Shown here piece by piece: positions 7,055-15,195 of a stretch of 17,646 bases of DNA. Position numbers and translations under genes: made by a program. Source of the stretch: DATCVA01 sp036567205 (lineage in GTDB: Bacteria; Pseudomonadota; Gammaproteobacteria; Burkholderiales; Burkholderiaceae_B); contig DATCVA010000126.1 in NCBI GenBank assembly GCA_036567205.1, forward strand, positions 1-17,646, given 5' to 3'. The notes under the pieces were generated by a model. That model saw nothing but the letters and a program-made list of their open reading frames with translations. It had not been told where the DNA came from and made no database searches. Numbering within the stretch: position 1 is the first letter of the stretch; every line of letters begins with the position of its first letter.

Positions 7055-7467
7055 CGCGGCCTTATCGGCAATCAGACTTACTCTGATCACAGCGGCCATT
7101 GCAGGGCAACGAAGAGGAAGAAGCAGCCCTGGTCCTGGGCTCCTCGGGCTGGAAAACGTTCTGGCAGGTAACCGTACCCAATATAAAATGGGGTCTACTG
7201 TATGGCGTCATCCTGTGCAATGCACGGGCCATGGGAGAATTCGGTGCAGTGTCGGTGGTATCGGGCCATATTCGCGGCGAAACCAACACCATGCCGCTGC
7301 ATGTCGAAATCCTTTATAACGAATATAACTTTTCGGCCGCCTTTGCCGTCGCATCGCTGCTTGCGTTGCTGGCTCTGGTAACGCTGGCCCTTAAGTCCTT
7401 TATTGAATGGCGGCTGCACGCAAGACCGTCGTCTGAATATCAGCAGGAGTATGCAAGTGAGCATTGA
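7050..7467 (+). pseudogene. cysW: Remnant of sulfate/thiosulfate ABC transporter permease CysW (internally deleted)
   Basis: Two pieces of CysW are visible in different frames. The first (about 7050-7103) reads PNAALSAIRLTLITAAIA, which matches the region near the first membrane segments of CysW. The second (about 7102-7467) begins QGNEEEEAALVLGSSGW, the EAA loop that docks onto the ATPase. It continues through NIKWGLLYGVILCNARAM and FGAVSVVSGHIRGETNT to the normal C-terminus. The roughly 100-plus codons in between are missing. Neither piece has a credible start. The 3' end overlaps the cysA start by 17 nt, the normal coupled arrangement, so cysA translation may suffer from loss of coupling. 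Confidence 0.88.
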
Positions 7468-8524
7468 AGTTCGCAATATCAACAAGCGGTTCGGCAACTT
7501 TGTTGCACTGAACAACGTATCGCTTAACTTTCCCACCGGCGAGCTATCGGCCTTGCTGGGGCCTTCCGGCTGCGGCAAAACCACCTTGCTGCGTATTATT
7601 GCGGGTCTGGAACAGGCGGACAGCGGTCAGGTTTTGCTCGAGGGCGAAGACGCTTCGGCGCGCCACGTCCGTGAGCGGCAAGTAGGCTTTGTGTTTCAGC
7701 ACTACGTGCTATTCAAACACATGACCGTGTTCGAAAACATTGCCTTTGGCCTGCGTGTCAAACCGCGCAGCACCCGTCCCTCCGAAGAGGTAATTCGCGA
7801 GAAGGTCATGCGCCTGCTCGAACTGGTTCAACTAGATTGGCTGGCCGATCGCTACCCATCCCAACTGTCAGGCGGGCAGCGCCAGCGCATCGCCCTGGCC
7901 CGCGCCTTGGCCGTCGAACCGCGCGTGCTGCTGCTGGACGAACCTTTCGGAGCGCTTGATGCCAAAGTGCGCAAAGAACTGCGCCGCTGGCTGCGCCGCC
8001 TGCACGACGAATTGAACGTGACCAGTATTTTTGTCACTCACGACCAGGAAGAAGCCCTTGAGGTTGCCGACCAAATTGTTGTAATGAACAAAGGCAATGT
8101 AGAACAAATCGGCAAGCCCGCCGACGTCTACAATCACCCCGCATCGCCCTTCGTTTATGGCTTCCTGGGAAATGTAAACCTGTTTCGCGGCCGGATTCAC
8201 CAAGGTTTCCTGGAAGCAGGATCAACAAGCTTTGCCGCGCCCGATCATGCAGAGGCTCAAGATGAGCAAGGCGTGGCTTATGTTCGCCCCCACGATATCG
8301 AAATTGATCGCTATACACCTGGCGCCGAAGGCATCGTGGCACAGTTGCTGCATGCACATGCCATTGGCCCGTTGGCGCAACTCGAGCTTGAGCGCGATGA
8401 CAATCACGAGTTAATCGAAGCCGTTATTTCGAATGAGCAATTTAGTCGCCTGCAACTTAAAGCCGGCGAAAAACTGCTGGTCAAACCTAAACGCCTGCAG
8501 GTTTTTGTCGACCACACGGTTTAG
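7451..8524 (+). CDS. cysA: Sulfate/thiosulfate import ATP-binding protein CysA
   Basis: This 357-residue ATPase normally powers sulfate and thiosulfate import by the CysT/CysW permease. All motifs are present: Walker A GPSGCGKTT (37-45), Q-loop Gln83 in FVFQHYVLF, signature LSGGQRQRIALARAL (139-153), Walker B LLLDEPFGALD (160-170) and the H-loop His197 in THDQEEAL. A C-terminal regulatory TOBE-like region follows (about 240-357). Length is normal. The ATG at 7451 is chosen because MQVSIEVRNINKRFGN is the family N-terminus and GGAGT lies a few bases upstream; an upstream in-frame ATG at 7403 only adds a shadow of cysW. It is complete although both permease partners and cysB next to it are broken. 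It may be an orphan, recently stranded, or able to work with another permease. Confidence 0.93.
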   Translation: MQVSIEVRNINKRFGNFVALNNVSLNFPTGELSALLGPSGCGKTTLLRIIAGLEQADSGQVLLEGEDASARHVRERQVGFVFQHYVLFKHMTVFENIAFGLRVKPRSTRPSEEVIREKVMRLLELVQLDWLADRYPSQLSGGQRQRIALARALAVEPRVLLLDEPFGALDAKVRKELRRWLRRLHDELNVTSIFVTHDQEEALEVADQIVVMNKGNVEQIGKPADVYNHPASPFVYGFLGNVNLFRGRIHQGFLEAGSTSFAAPDHAEAQDEQGVAYVRPHDIEIDRYTPGAEGIVAQLLHAHAIGPLAQLELERDDNHELIEAVISNEQFSRLQLKAGEKLLVKPKRLQVFVDHTV

Positions 8525-8532
8525 ACCCAATA

Positions 8533-9002
8533 GTGAACTTTCAGCAACTACGTTCTATTCGCGAGGCGGCTCGGCGCGGCTACAACCTGACGGAAGTCGC
8601 CAACGCTCTGTTTACATCGCAACCTGGTGTAAGCCGCCAAATTCGCGAACTTGAGGAAGAGCTCGAGGTAGACATTTTTGAACGCAATGGCAAACGTCTG
8701 ACGGGGCTTACCAAACCTGGCAAAGAAATCCTGCCCATTATCGACCGCCTGTTGCTGGAAGCCGAAAACCTGAAAAAAGCCGGACAACAATTCACACATA
8801 AAACCAATGGCACACTGACCATAGCTACAACCCACACACAGGCCAGATATGTATTGCCCAATGTGGTCTAGGCGTTCAGAAAAGCGTTCCCGCATGTGCG
8901 CATAGCACTGCAACAAAGTTCTCCGGAACATATCGCCGAGTGGGTCATTTCCGGCAAAGCCGATATTGGCATAGCTACGGAAGGCCTGACAGAGCCCCCC
9001 TA
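8533..9002 (+). pseudogene. cysB: Truncated CysB-type LysR regulator with an in-frame stop
   Basis: The frame opens with GTG and reads NFQQLRSIREAARRGYNLTE, the N-terminus of the CysB/Cbl family, with a complete winged-helix region (about 1-60, SQPGVSRQIRELEEEL). At codon 113, after YVLPNVV, there is a TAG where relatives have Lys or Gln. Reading through it, family sequence continues without any shift: AFRKAFPHVRIALQQSSPEH, then GKADIGIATEGLTE. It ends at a second TAG at 9001-9003, about 156 codons into a protein of normally 310-325. The effector-binding domain is thus mostly missing. It starts 8 nt after cysA, the usual order in Burkholderiales. The 112-residue product could still bind DNA but could not sense O-acetylserine-type ligands. 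Confidence 0.9.
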
Positions 9003-9677
9003 GCCTTGGCACGCCATCAGTTTGTTCAAATCGAGTATGGTGACTTCACGCCCCTGAACCGTAATCAACCCTTTAGACGACAAGTCGTGCAAGATACGCG
9101 AGAAATGCTCCGGAGTCAGATTAAGGCGTGAAGCAATTACGGTTTTGCTGGTTGCAAGGCGAAACGGCTGGCCATTTTCAGGCGGATTGCCCTTTAAAAG
9201 ATACCCGATTACACGCTCGGTTCCATTCCGAAGCGAATAAGTTTCAACATCGATCATAAGACTATGCAGGCGCTGGCTTAATCCGGCAAGCATCTTGCGC
9301 GCAAATTTAGAGTCACGTTCAATCTCGGCAAAAATAGCGGTATTAGTCACATGCAGCACCAGCGTATCTGCCAATGCCTGCGCCGAAACGATGTATGCTT
9401 TTTCCATGAACATCAATGCTTCACCAAAACTTTCGCCTGGACCAACAATTTTGACTACTTTCTCATCGCCCATCGGGGAAGTAAATGCCAGCTTGATCTG
9501 ACCATACACAACACTATGAAAACCCAGGCAAGGTTCGCCACGGCGAAACAGCGTATCGCCCCTGGCCAACAACACCTCGGTTGTGGACAGAGCAATACTG
9601 TCAAGTTCGGAGGGCGCCAACTCATTAAATAAAGGCAGTCTGCACAGGAAATCCTGAACCTTGATATTTTTAGTCAT
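9000..9677 (-). CDS. CRP/FNR family transcriptional regulator, Dnr-like
   Basis: This 225-residue cytoplasmic regulator has an N-terminal cyclic-nucleotide-like sensor domain (about 10-120, with RGDTLFRRGEP and GPGESFGEALMFMEKAY), a dimer helix (about 122-150) and a winged-helix DNA-binding domain (about 150-222). The recognition helix TPEHFSRIL carries Glu190, Ser193 and Arg194, the ExxSR pattern of FNR that reads TTGAT half sites. There is no N-terminal cysteine cluster, only Cys12 in this region, so it is not an iron-sulfur FNR. The overall pattern (AEALMFM-like loop, ETYSLRNGTERV) resembles Dnr, the nitric oxide-responsive regulator of denitrification. A role in nitrogen-oxide or redox control is inferred. 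It converges on the cysB remnant; its last residues, ACQG, may come from the deletion joint. Confidence 0.85.
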   Translation of the reverse strand: MTKNIKVQDFLCRLPLFNELAPSELDSIALSTTEVLLARGDTLFRRGEPCLGFHSVVYGQIKLAFTSPMGDEKVVKIVGPGESFGEALMFMEKAYIVSAQALADTLVLHVTNTAIFAEIERDSKFARKMLAGLSQRLHSLMIDVETYSLRNGTERVIGYLLKGNPPENGQPFRLATSKTVIASRLNLTPEHFSRILHDLSSKGLITVQGREVTILDLNKLMACQG

Positions 9678-9735
9678 GTCGGGGCCCGCGATAGCTTATA
9701 AATGCATTGCTCTGATTATGGCATGCCTGAATATT

Positions 9736-10116
9736 ATGAAAATACTGCTGAACATTCTTGGAACCGTTGCGCTGGCACTTGCCATTCTAGGAATTTTTTT
9801 ACCGCTTTTACCCACCACTCCGTTTTTGCTATTGGCGTCGGCATGCTATCTGCGTGGTTCCAGGCGTATGCATCGGTGGCTGGTCAGCAATCGCGTATTT
9901 GGCGAGTATCTAAACAATATCCAAAACAACCGCGGCATTCCGCTGCGAGGCAAAATACTTGCCCTATTGTTTCTATGGCTGTCGTTAGCGTATTCGGCCT
10001 ATGCCATGCCGTTGTTGTGGGTGCAAGTCTTGTTGCTGATACCCGGCATTGGAGTAACCGTGTATTTGCTGCGCATGAAGACCCTGACAACGCCGCCACC
10101 CAAACAGTTTGACTAA
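9736..10116 (+). CDS. YbaN-type DUF454 inner-membrane protein
   Basis: This 126-residue membrane protein matches YbaN (DUF454). It has a first hydrophobic segment with LGIFLPLLPTTPFLLLASACY, then SRRMHRWLVSNRVFGEYL, and two further hydrophobic stretches near residues 75-115. The ATG at 9736 gives a length almost equal to E. coli YbaN (125) and starts at MKILLNILG. Upstream in-frame starts (9661, 9718) would add unconserved residues. None has a clear Shine-Dalgarno sequence. It is transcribed divergently from the Dnr-like gene, with only about 58 nt between the starts, so they may share a control region. The function of the family is unknown. Confidence 0.88.
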   Translation: MKILLNILGTVALALAILGIFLPLLPTTPFLLLASACYLRGSRRMHRWLVSNRVFGEYLNNIQNNRGIPLRGKILALLFLWLSLAYSAYAMPLLWVQVLLLIPGIGVTVYLLRMKTLTTPPPKQFD

Positions 10117-10295
10117 GCTCCATGCGCCATACCGGCCTTGTAAATCTATGACCAGAGAATCCATCCGTCTGGCTAAGGCACTATTAAGCCTGCTATTACC
10201 GCCTATCTCCTGCCTATTTTGACCATTCGGCTCAGAATGGCCTGCAAAATATCGTATCATTACAGCGAAACTCCCTCCATCCCTGTAGAGCCTTG

Positions 10296-13217
10296 ATGTC
10301 GCTGATTTTTATCCTTGCACTGCCTTTTGTGGGCAGCCTTGTTGCTGCCTTACTGCCGTCCAACGCACGCAATCTTGAAGCGTGGCTTTCAGGCATCGTG
10401 GCCATCACGTGCGCAGTTCTGGTGATTCTGGAGTTTCCAAACGTGGTCGATGGCGGTGTCGTCAAGGTAGTAAGCCCCTGGATGGCCACCCTTAACCTTG
10501 ACTTCACTTTGCGGCTGGACGGCTACGCCTGGCTATTCACGCTGCTCATTACCGTCATGGGCGCATTAGTCGTCTTGTACGCGCGTTACTACTTATCGCC
10601 CCAAGATCCGGTTCCACGATTTTTCTCATTTTTTCAGCTATTTATGGGCTCCATGCTTGGCGTGGTGCTGTCGGGAAACCTGGTTCAACTGGTTGTGTTC
10701 TGGGAACTGACCAGCCTCTCATCGTTCATGCTCATAGCCTATTGGCATCACAGGCTTGATGCGCGGCGGGGCGCGCGCATGGCCTTTACCATTACCGGAG
10801 CTGGCGGGTTATGTTTGCTGGCAGGTGTGCTCATGCTGGGCCATATAGTGGGCAGCTACGACCTGGATATCGTATTGGCATCGGGCCATTTGGTGCGCAC
10901 CCATCCCTGGTACACAACCATCGTGGTATTGATTGCCCTGGGCGCGCTTACCAAAAGCGCTCAATTCCCATTCCATGTGTGGTTGCCCAATGCAATGGCC
11001 GCTCCCACCCCCGTTTCGGCATACTTGCACTCGGCCACAATGGTTAAGGCTGGCGTATTCTTGCTGGCACGATTCTGGCCTGTACTGGCCGGCACCGACG
11101 AATGGTTTTGGATTATCGGCGGCGCGGGGCTCTGTTCGCTGGTGATCGGCGCCTATGCGGCCATTTTCCAACAAGACATGAAGGGCGTACTGGCCTATTC
11201 AACCATCAGCCACTTGGGACTTATTACCTTGCTGCTGGGAATGAACAGCAAACTGGCGCTAGTAGCCGCCGTCTTCCACATGGTGAACCATGCCACATTT
11301 AAAGCATCGCTCTTTATGGCGGCGGGCATTGTTGATCACGAGACAGGCACGCGCGACCTGGGGCGCCTGTCCGGGCTTCGCTACGCCATGCCCATCACGG
11401 CCACGCTAGCCATCGTTGCAGCGGCATCAATGGCCGGCGTACCGCTGCTTAACGGCTTTTTATCCAAGGAAATGTTTTTCGCCGAGACGGTCTTTGTCAG
11501 CGGCGACGTAATAGCACAGTATGCTTTACCCCTGGCCGCCGTAGTTGCCAGCGCTTTCAGCGTGACCTATTCCCTGCGATTCATCACACAGGTTTTCTTT
11601 GGCAAACCGGCCAACGACTTGCCGCGCGCACCTCATGAGCCGCCGTTCTGGATGCTGGTACCCAGTGCTTTGCTTGTCCTGACTTGCCTGGTCGTCGGTA
11701 TTTTCCCCAGTTATACCCTTGGCCCGTTGCTGCACGCTGCAGCCTATTCCATTTTGGGCGCGGGCACGCCCGTCTATAGCCTCAAGATCTGGCATGGGTT
11801 CAGCCTGCCGCTCGTAATGAGCTTTACAGCCTTGCTCGGCGGAATCGCCCTGTTGTTTGCCCTACGCCATAGCCAAAACGCCCAACCTGGCAAGGCCCCG
11901 CTGATTTACCGATTCGACGGCCGGCGTTCGTTTGAAAACCTGCTCGAAGGCGTCGACACAGCAGCCACCTATATTCTTGACTGGGTCTTTTCTCCGCGGC
12001 TGCAACGTCAAATTCTGGTGGTAGTTATATTCACCTTTCTGGTAGCCATGCTACCGCTGCTGAGCGGCAATTGGATGCAACCCGAACTGTCTACTCCGGT
12101 TAATCTGTTTTTCATTGTTTTATGGATAGCCGGAGGCGCATGCGCCATTGGTGCGGCCCGGCAAGCAAAGTATCACCGCCTTGCTTCGCTGGCATTGGCC
12201 GGCGGCGCCGGGTTGGCAACCAGCCTGACCTTTGCCTGGTTTTCGGCCCCCGACCTTGCACTGACACAATTGGCTGTCGAGGTGGTAACCGTTGTACTGA
12301 TTTTACTGGGCCTGCGCTGGTTGCCGCCGCGCGTCGAGTCTGCCGGGCCGGAGTTGGGCAGCAAAGCACATACGCTGGCACGTCGCTTCCGCGATCTTAT
12401 TGTGGCTATCGTAAGCGGGGCCGGGCTCGCAGCCCTGGCTTATGCCGTTCTCACCCGGCCGAGCAGCGACGGCATATCAAGCTTTTTTATCCAGAATGCA
12501 CTTCCCGAAGGCGGGGGGTCGAACGTAGTGAACGTCATATTGGTCGATTTCCGGGGTTTCGATACATTCGGCGAGATTACCGTCCTGGGCATTGTGGCCC
12601 TGACCGTATATGCATTGCTGCGACGCTTTCGTCCACCGCCAGAGAGCATCAAAGCGCCTACCCCCCGCCGGCGCCCGACGACTCGTCAAAAAGAGGCCAT
12701 TGCTGTTCATGACCCGGATCCAGACGCGCTATTGCCGACAGGCCCCATGAAGGTGCCCGCAGTGCTGGTACGCTTGCTGCTGCCCATGGCGGCCCTGGTC
12801 TCATTGTTTTTCCTGCTCCGCGGACACAACCTGCCTGGCGGCGGATTTGTTGGCGGTTTGATCATGGCCACGGCAATCATTCTGCAATACATGGTTGGCG
12901 GCGTTGTCTGGGTTGAGTCGCGACAAAGTATCCGGCCGCAATATTGGATTGCCCTTGGCCTGCTGGCGGCCGGCGGCGCTGCGATGTCGGCATGGTGGGG
13001 CATGCGGCCGTTTCTTTCAGCCATTGCGCTGGACGTCGCACTGCCCATTATCGGACACCTTCATTTGTCCAGCGTGCTGCTTTTCGATACCGGGGTGTAT
13101 ATGCTGGTCATTGGCGCCACCGTACTGATTTTGGTAGCGCTTGCCCACCAGTCCCTGCGATTCCGCCGCAAGCCGCCCGTGCAAATGCCAATCGCCTCAA
13201 TTCAGGGAGAACTTTAA
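10296..13217 (+). CDS. mrpAB: Na+(K+)/H+ antiporter subunit, fused MrpA-MrpB (PhaAB type)
   Basis: This 973-residue membrane protein is the largest subunit of the Mrp (Pha/Mnh) antiporter. Residues about 1-500 form a complex-I-like (NuoL/ND5) channel with the key acidic residue in VVFWELTSLSSF (Glu137) and Lys220 in LTKSAQFPFHVWLP. Residues about 560-785 are the MrpA-specific extension, including SAPDLALTQLAVEVVTVVL and FRGFDTFGEITVLGIVAL. After a charged linker (about 780-815) comes a full MrpB domain (about 815-955) with FLLRGHNLPGGGFVGGLI. Fusion of A and B is known from the PhaAB type of rhizobia and many proteobacteria. The ATG at 10296 is preferred over a TTG one codon earlier; its ribosome site is weak. 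It is the first gene of the operon and overlaps mrpC by one base (TAATG). Confidence 0.95.
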   Translation: MSLIFILALPFVGSLVAALLPSNARNLEAWLSGIVAITCAVLVILEFPNVVDGGVVKVVSPWMATLNLDFTLRLDGYAWLFTLLITVMGALVVLYARYYLSPQDPVPRFFSFFQLFMGSMLGVVLSGNLVQLVVFWELTSLSSFMLIAYWHHRLDARRGARMAFTITGAGGLCLLAGVLMLGHIVGSYDLDIVLASGHLVRTHPWYTTIVVLIALGALTKSAQFPFHVWLPNAMAAPTPVSAYLHSATMVKAGVFLLARFWPVLAGTDEWFWIIGGAGLCSLVIGAYAAIFQQDMKGVLAYSTISHLGLITLLLGMNSKLALVAAVFHMVNHATFKASLFMAAGIVDHETGTRDLGRLSGLRYAMPITATLAIVAAASMAGVPLLNGFLSKEMFFAETVFVSGDVIAQYALPLAAVVASAFSVTYSLRFITQVFFGKPANDLPRAPHEPPFWMLVPSALLVLTCLVVGIFPSYTLGPLLHAAAYSILGAGTPVYSLKIWHGFSLPLVMSFTALLGGIALLFALRHSQNAQPGKAPLIYRFDGRRSFENLLEGVDTAATYILDWVFSPRLQRQILVVVIFTFLVAMLPLLSGNWMQPELSTPVNLFFIVLWIAGGACAIGAARQAKYHRLASLALAGGAGLATSLTFAWFSAPDLALTQLAVEVVTVVLILLGLRWLPPRVESAGPELGSKAHTLARRFRDLIVAIVSGAGLAALAYAVLTRPSSDGISSFFIQNALPEGGGSNVVNVILVDFRGFDTFGEITVLGIVALTVYALLRRFRPPPESIKAPTPRRRPTTRQKEAIAVHDPDPDALLPTGPMKVPAVLVRLLLPMAALVSLFFLLRGHNLPGGGFVGGLIMATAIILQYMVGGVVWVESRQSIRPQYWIALGLLAAGGAAMSAWWGMRPFLSAIALDVALPIIGHLHLSSVLLFDTGVYMLVIGATVLILVALAHQSLRFRRKPPVQMPIASIQGEL

Positions 13218-13561
13218 TGGAAATAGTATTAGCCCTGGCTATCGGCGTATTGGCCGGCTCAGGCGTGTGGCTGATTTTGCGGCCCCGAACCTTTCAGGTA
13301 ATTATGGGTTTATCGCTGCTTTCATATGCGGTCAACCTGTTTATATTTGGCATGGGGCGCCTGACCATCGGTGCAGCGCCCGTTATTAACGCCAGTAAAG
13401 GAGCGAACCCCGCGCTTTATACCGACCCGGTTCCCCAGGCGCTTGTCCTTACGGCCATTGTCATCGGTTTTGCCACCACGGCGCTCTTTCTTGTAGTGCT
13501 GCTGGCATCGCGCGGACTGGCGGGCAACGATCACGTCGACGGCCGGGAGGCAAACTTGTGA
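13217..13561 (+). CDS. mrpC: Na+/H+ antiporter subunit MrpC (PhaC/MnhC)
   Basis: A NuoK-like subunit of 114 residues with three membrane segments. Family sequence includes GSGVWLILRPRTFQVIMGLS, LLSYAVNLFIFGMGRL and YTDPVPQALVLTAIVIGFA, the last being highly diagnostic. Its usual length is about 110-125 residues. The ATG shares its A with the stop of mrpAB, and AGGGAGA lies upstream. In the complex it sits beside MrpA and MrpD in the membrane arm and helps proton transfer. It overlaps mrpD by 4 nt (GTGA). Confidence 0.95.
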   Translation: MEIVLALAIGVLAGSGVWLILRPRTFQVIMGLSLLSYAVNLFIFGMGRLTIGAAPVINASKGANPALYTDPVPQALVLTAIVIGFATTALFLVVLLASRGLAGNDHVDGREANL

Positions 13562-15195
13562 TCAACTGGCTTCCGCATCTTCCCATTTTTCCTGTGGCCG
13601 TGCCGCTACTGACTGGCGCCCTGCTTTTATTAGTAAAAGACTCGCGCCGTAGAACCCGTGTCGGCATGGTTCTGATTTCAGTACTGATCCAGTTGGCGGT
13701 AGCGATCAAACTGCTGTCCATAACGTCCGGGTCCCAGCCAGTTCTTTGGCCCAATTCAATTGCGGTCTATCTGTTGGGCGACTGGCCCGCGCCGTTCGGC
13801 ATTGTCATGGTGGTTGATCGGTTGTCTGCCATCATGCTTACCTTAAGCGCCACGCTGGCCATTGCCACGCTGGTGTACTCGACGGCTCGCTGGGATCGCG
13901 CCGGAGTTCATTTCCATGCGCTTTTCCAGTTTTTGCTCATGGGCTTGAACGGCGCCTTTCTTACGGGCGATTTGTTCAATCTATTCGTCTTTTTCGAAGT
14001 CCTGCTTGCCGCGTCGTACGGCTTGATGTTGCACGGATCCGGAGAAATGCGCGTAGCGGCAGGTCTGCACTATATAGCAACCAATTTAGTCGCGTCATTT
14101 CTGCTGCTCATCGCCATTGCGCTCATTTATGGAGTTACCGGCACCCTGAATATGGCCGACCTGGCCGTGAAGGCCGGCCAGCTGGCCGGCCCGGACCGCA
14201 GCCTTTTTGAAGCGGCGGCAGCCATATTGGGTATGGCGTTTTTAATCAAAGCAGCAGCGTGGCCCTTGAACTTCTGGCTACCGGCTGCCTATGCCAATGC
14301 CTGCGCTCCGGTGGCCGCCGTTTTCGTCATCATGACCAAGGTGGGAATCTATTCCCTGGTACGGCTGGGCTCTTTACTTTTACCTACGGGCGCGCCAGCG
14401 GCATTCGGCGGCGAATGGATGTTCCCGGTCGGTCTGGCCACTCTGGCCTTTGGCACCATCGGCACGCTGGCCGCGCAACAGACCGAACGCCTGGTCGGGT
14501 ACTGCGTTATCGTTTCATCCGGCACCTTGCTTGCCGCGCTCGGAATGCCCGGAGTGATACTGACCGGGCCTGCTCTCTTTTATCTGATCAGTTCAGTCCT
14601 GGCGATCGGTGCATTTTATCTGTTGATCGAAATGATCGAGCGCACCCGCAGCTTTGGCGCTGACGTATTGGCGGTCAGTCTCGAGGCGTTCGAGCTGGAA
14701 GACCCGGAATCCCCGGATCGTTCCGACGATGTGGTGGGTGTTGCAATACCGGCTGCCATGGCGTTTTTAGGAATGGCCTTTATTGCCTGCGCCCTGCTGG
14801 TGATTGGCCTGCCGCCCTTATCGGGTTTTGTCGCGAAGTTTTCGCTGCTATCGGCCGCGCTGCAAACATCCAGCACCGACACCCCATCTGTTGCAGCCTG
14901 GATATTGGTAGCGTCTGTGCTGGTATCCAGCCTGGCTACCATGATTGCGCTGTCTCGCGCCGGTATACGGTTGTTCTGGAGCGCCGAAGACTCAATCACG
15001 CCGCGTCTGCGCGTAAGCGAAGCCGCACCGGTAGGTATACTGATCCTGGCATGCATTGCACTGGCCATCTGGGCAGGCCCCGTGGCCAGCTACCTGAACG
15101 ATGCGGCGCTATCGCTTGACCGGCCCCAATCGTACATTGATGCAGTACTTACCCAACCCACGGTACGCCCTCTTGCATCGGGGAATGCACAATGA
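13558..15195 (+). CDS. mrpD: Na+/H+ antiporter subunit MrpD (PhaD/MnhD)
   Basis: A 545-residue NuoM/NuoN-like proton channel subunit. Conserved ion-path residues are visible: Glu147 in LFVFFEVLLAASYGL, Lys231 in LIKAAAWPLNFWLPAAY and Lys261 in FVIMTKVGIYSLVR. The later IGLPPLSGFVAKFSLL motif is also typical. The start is GTG, supported by GGGAGG about 9 nt upstream and by the overlap with mrpC (GTGA). A hydrophilic insert (about residues 360-395, rich in Glu, Asp and Ser) interrupts the later membrane helices and makes the protein slightly longer than the usual 490-540. It overlaps mrpE by 4 nt (ATGA). Confidence 0.95.
   Translation: MINWLPHLPIFPVAVPLLTGALLLLVKDSRRRTRVGMVLISVLIQLAVAIKLLSITSGSQPVLWPNSIAVYLLGDWPAPFGIVMVVDRLSAIMLTLSATLAIATLVYSTARWDRAGVHFHALFQFLLMGLNGAFLTGDLFNLFVFFEVLLAASYGLMLHGSGEMRVAAGLHYIATNLVASFLLLIAIALIYGVTGTLNMADLAVKAGQLAGPDRSLFEAAAAILGMAFLIKAAAWPLNFWLPAAYANACAPVAAVFVIMTKVGIYSLVRLGSLLLPTGAPAAFGGEWMFPVGLATLAFGTIGTLAAQQTERLVGYCVIVSSGTLLAALGMPGVILTGPALFYLISSVLAIGAFYLLIEMIERTRSFGADVLAVSLEAFELEDPESPDRSDDVVGVAIPAAMAFLGMAFIACALLVIGLPPLSGFVAKFSLLSAALQTSSTDTPSVAAWILVASVLVSSLATMIALSRAGIRLFWSAEDSITPRLRVSEAAPVGILILACIALAIWAGPVASYLNDAALSLDRPQSYIDAVLTQPTVRPLASGNAQ

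Noticed and set aside
9661..9735. N-terminal extension of the YbaN-type protein from the ATG at 9661
   Set aside because: It would overlap the divergent regulator's start, lacks a ribosome site and adds residues not seen in the family.
10223..10240. CCATTC/GAATGG hairpin as a terminator of the YbaN-type gene
   Set aside because: Only six base pairs, no T-run on the plus strand, and AT-rich sequence after it looks more like a promoter region of mrpAB.
10293..10295. TTG as start of mrpAB, one codon before the ATG
   Set aside because: The ATG next to it is the normal choice and nothing favours TTG.
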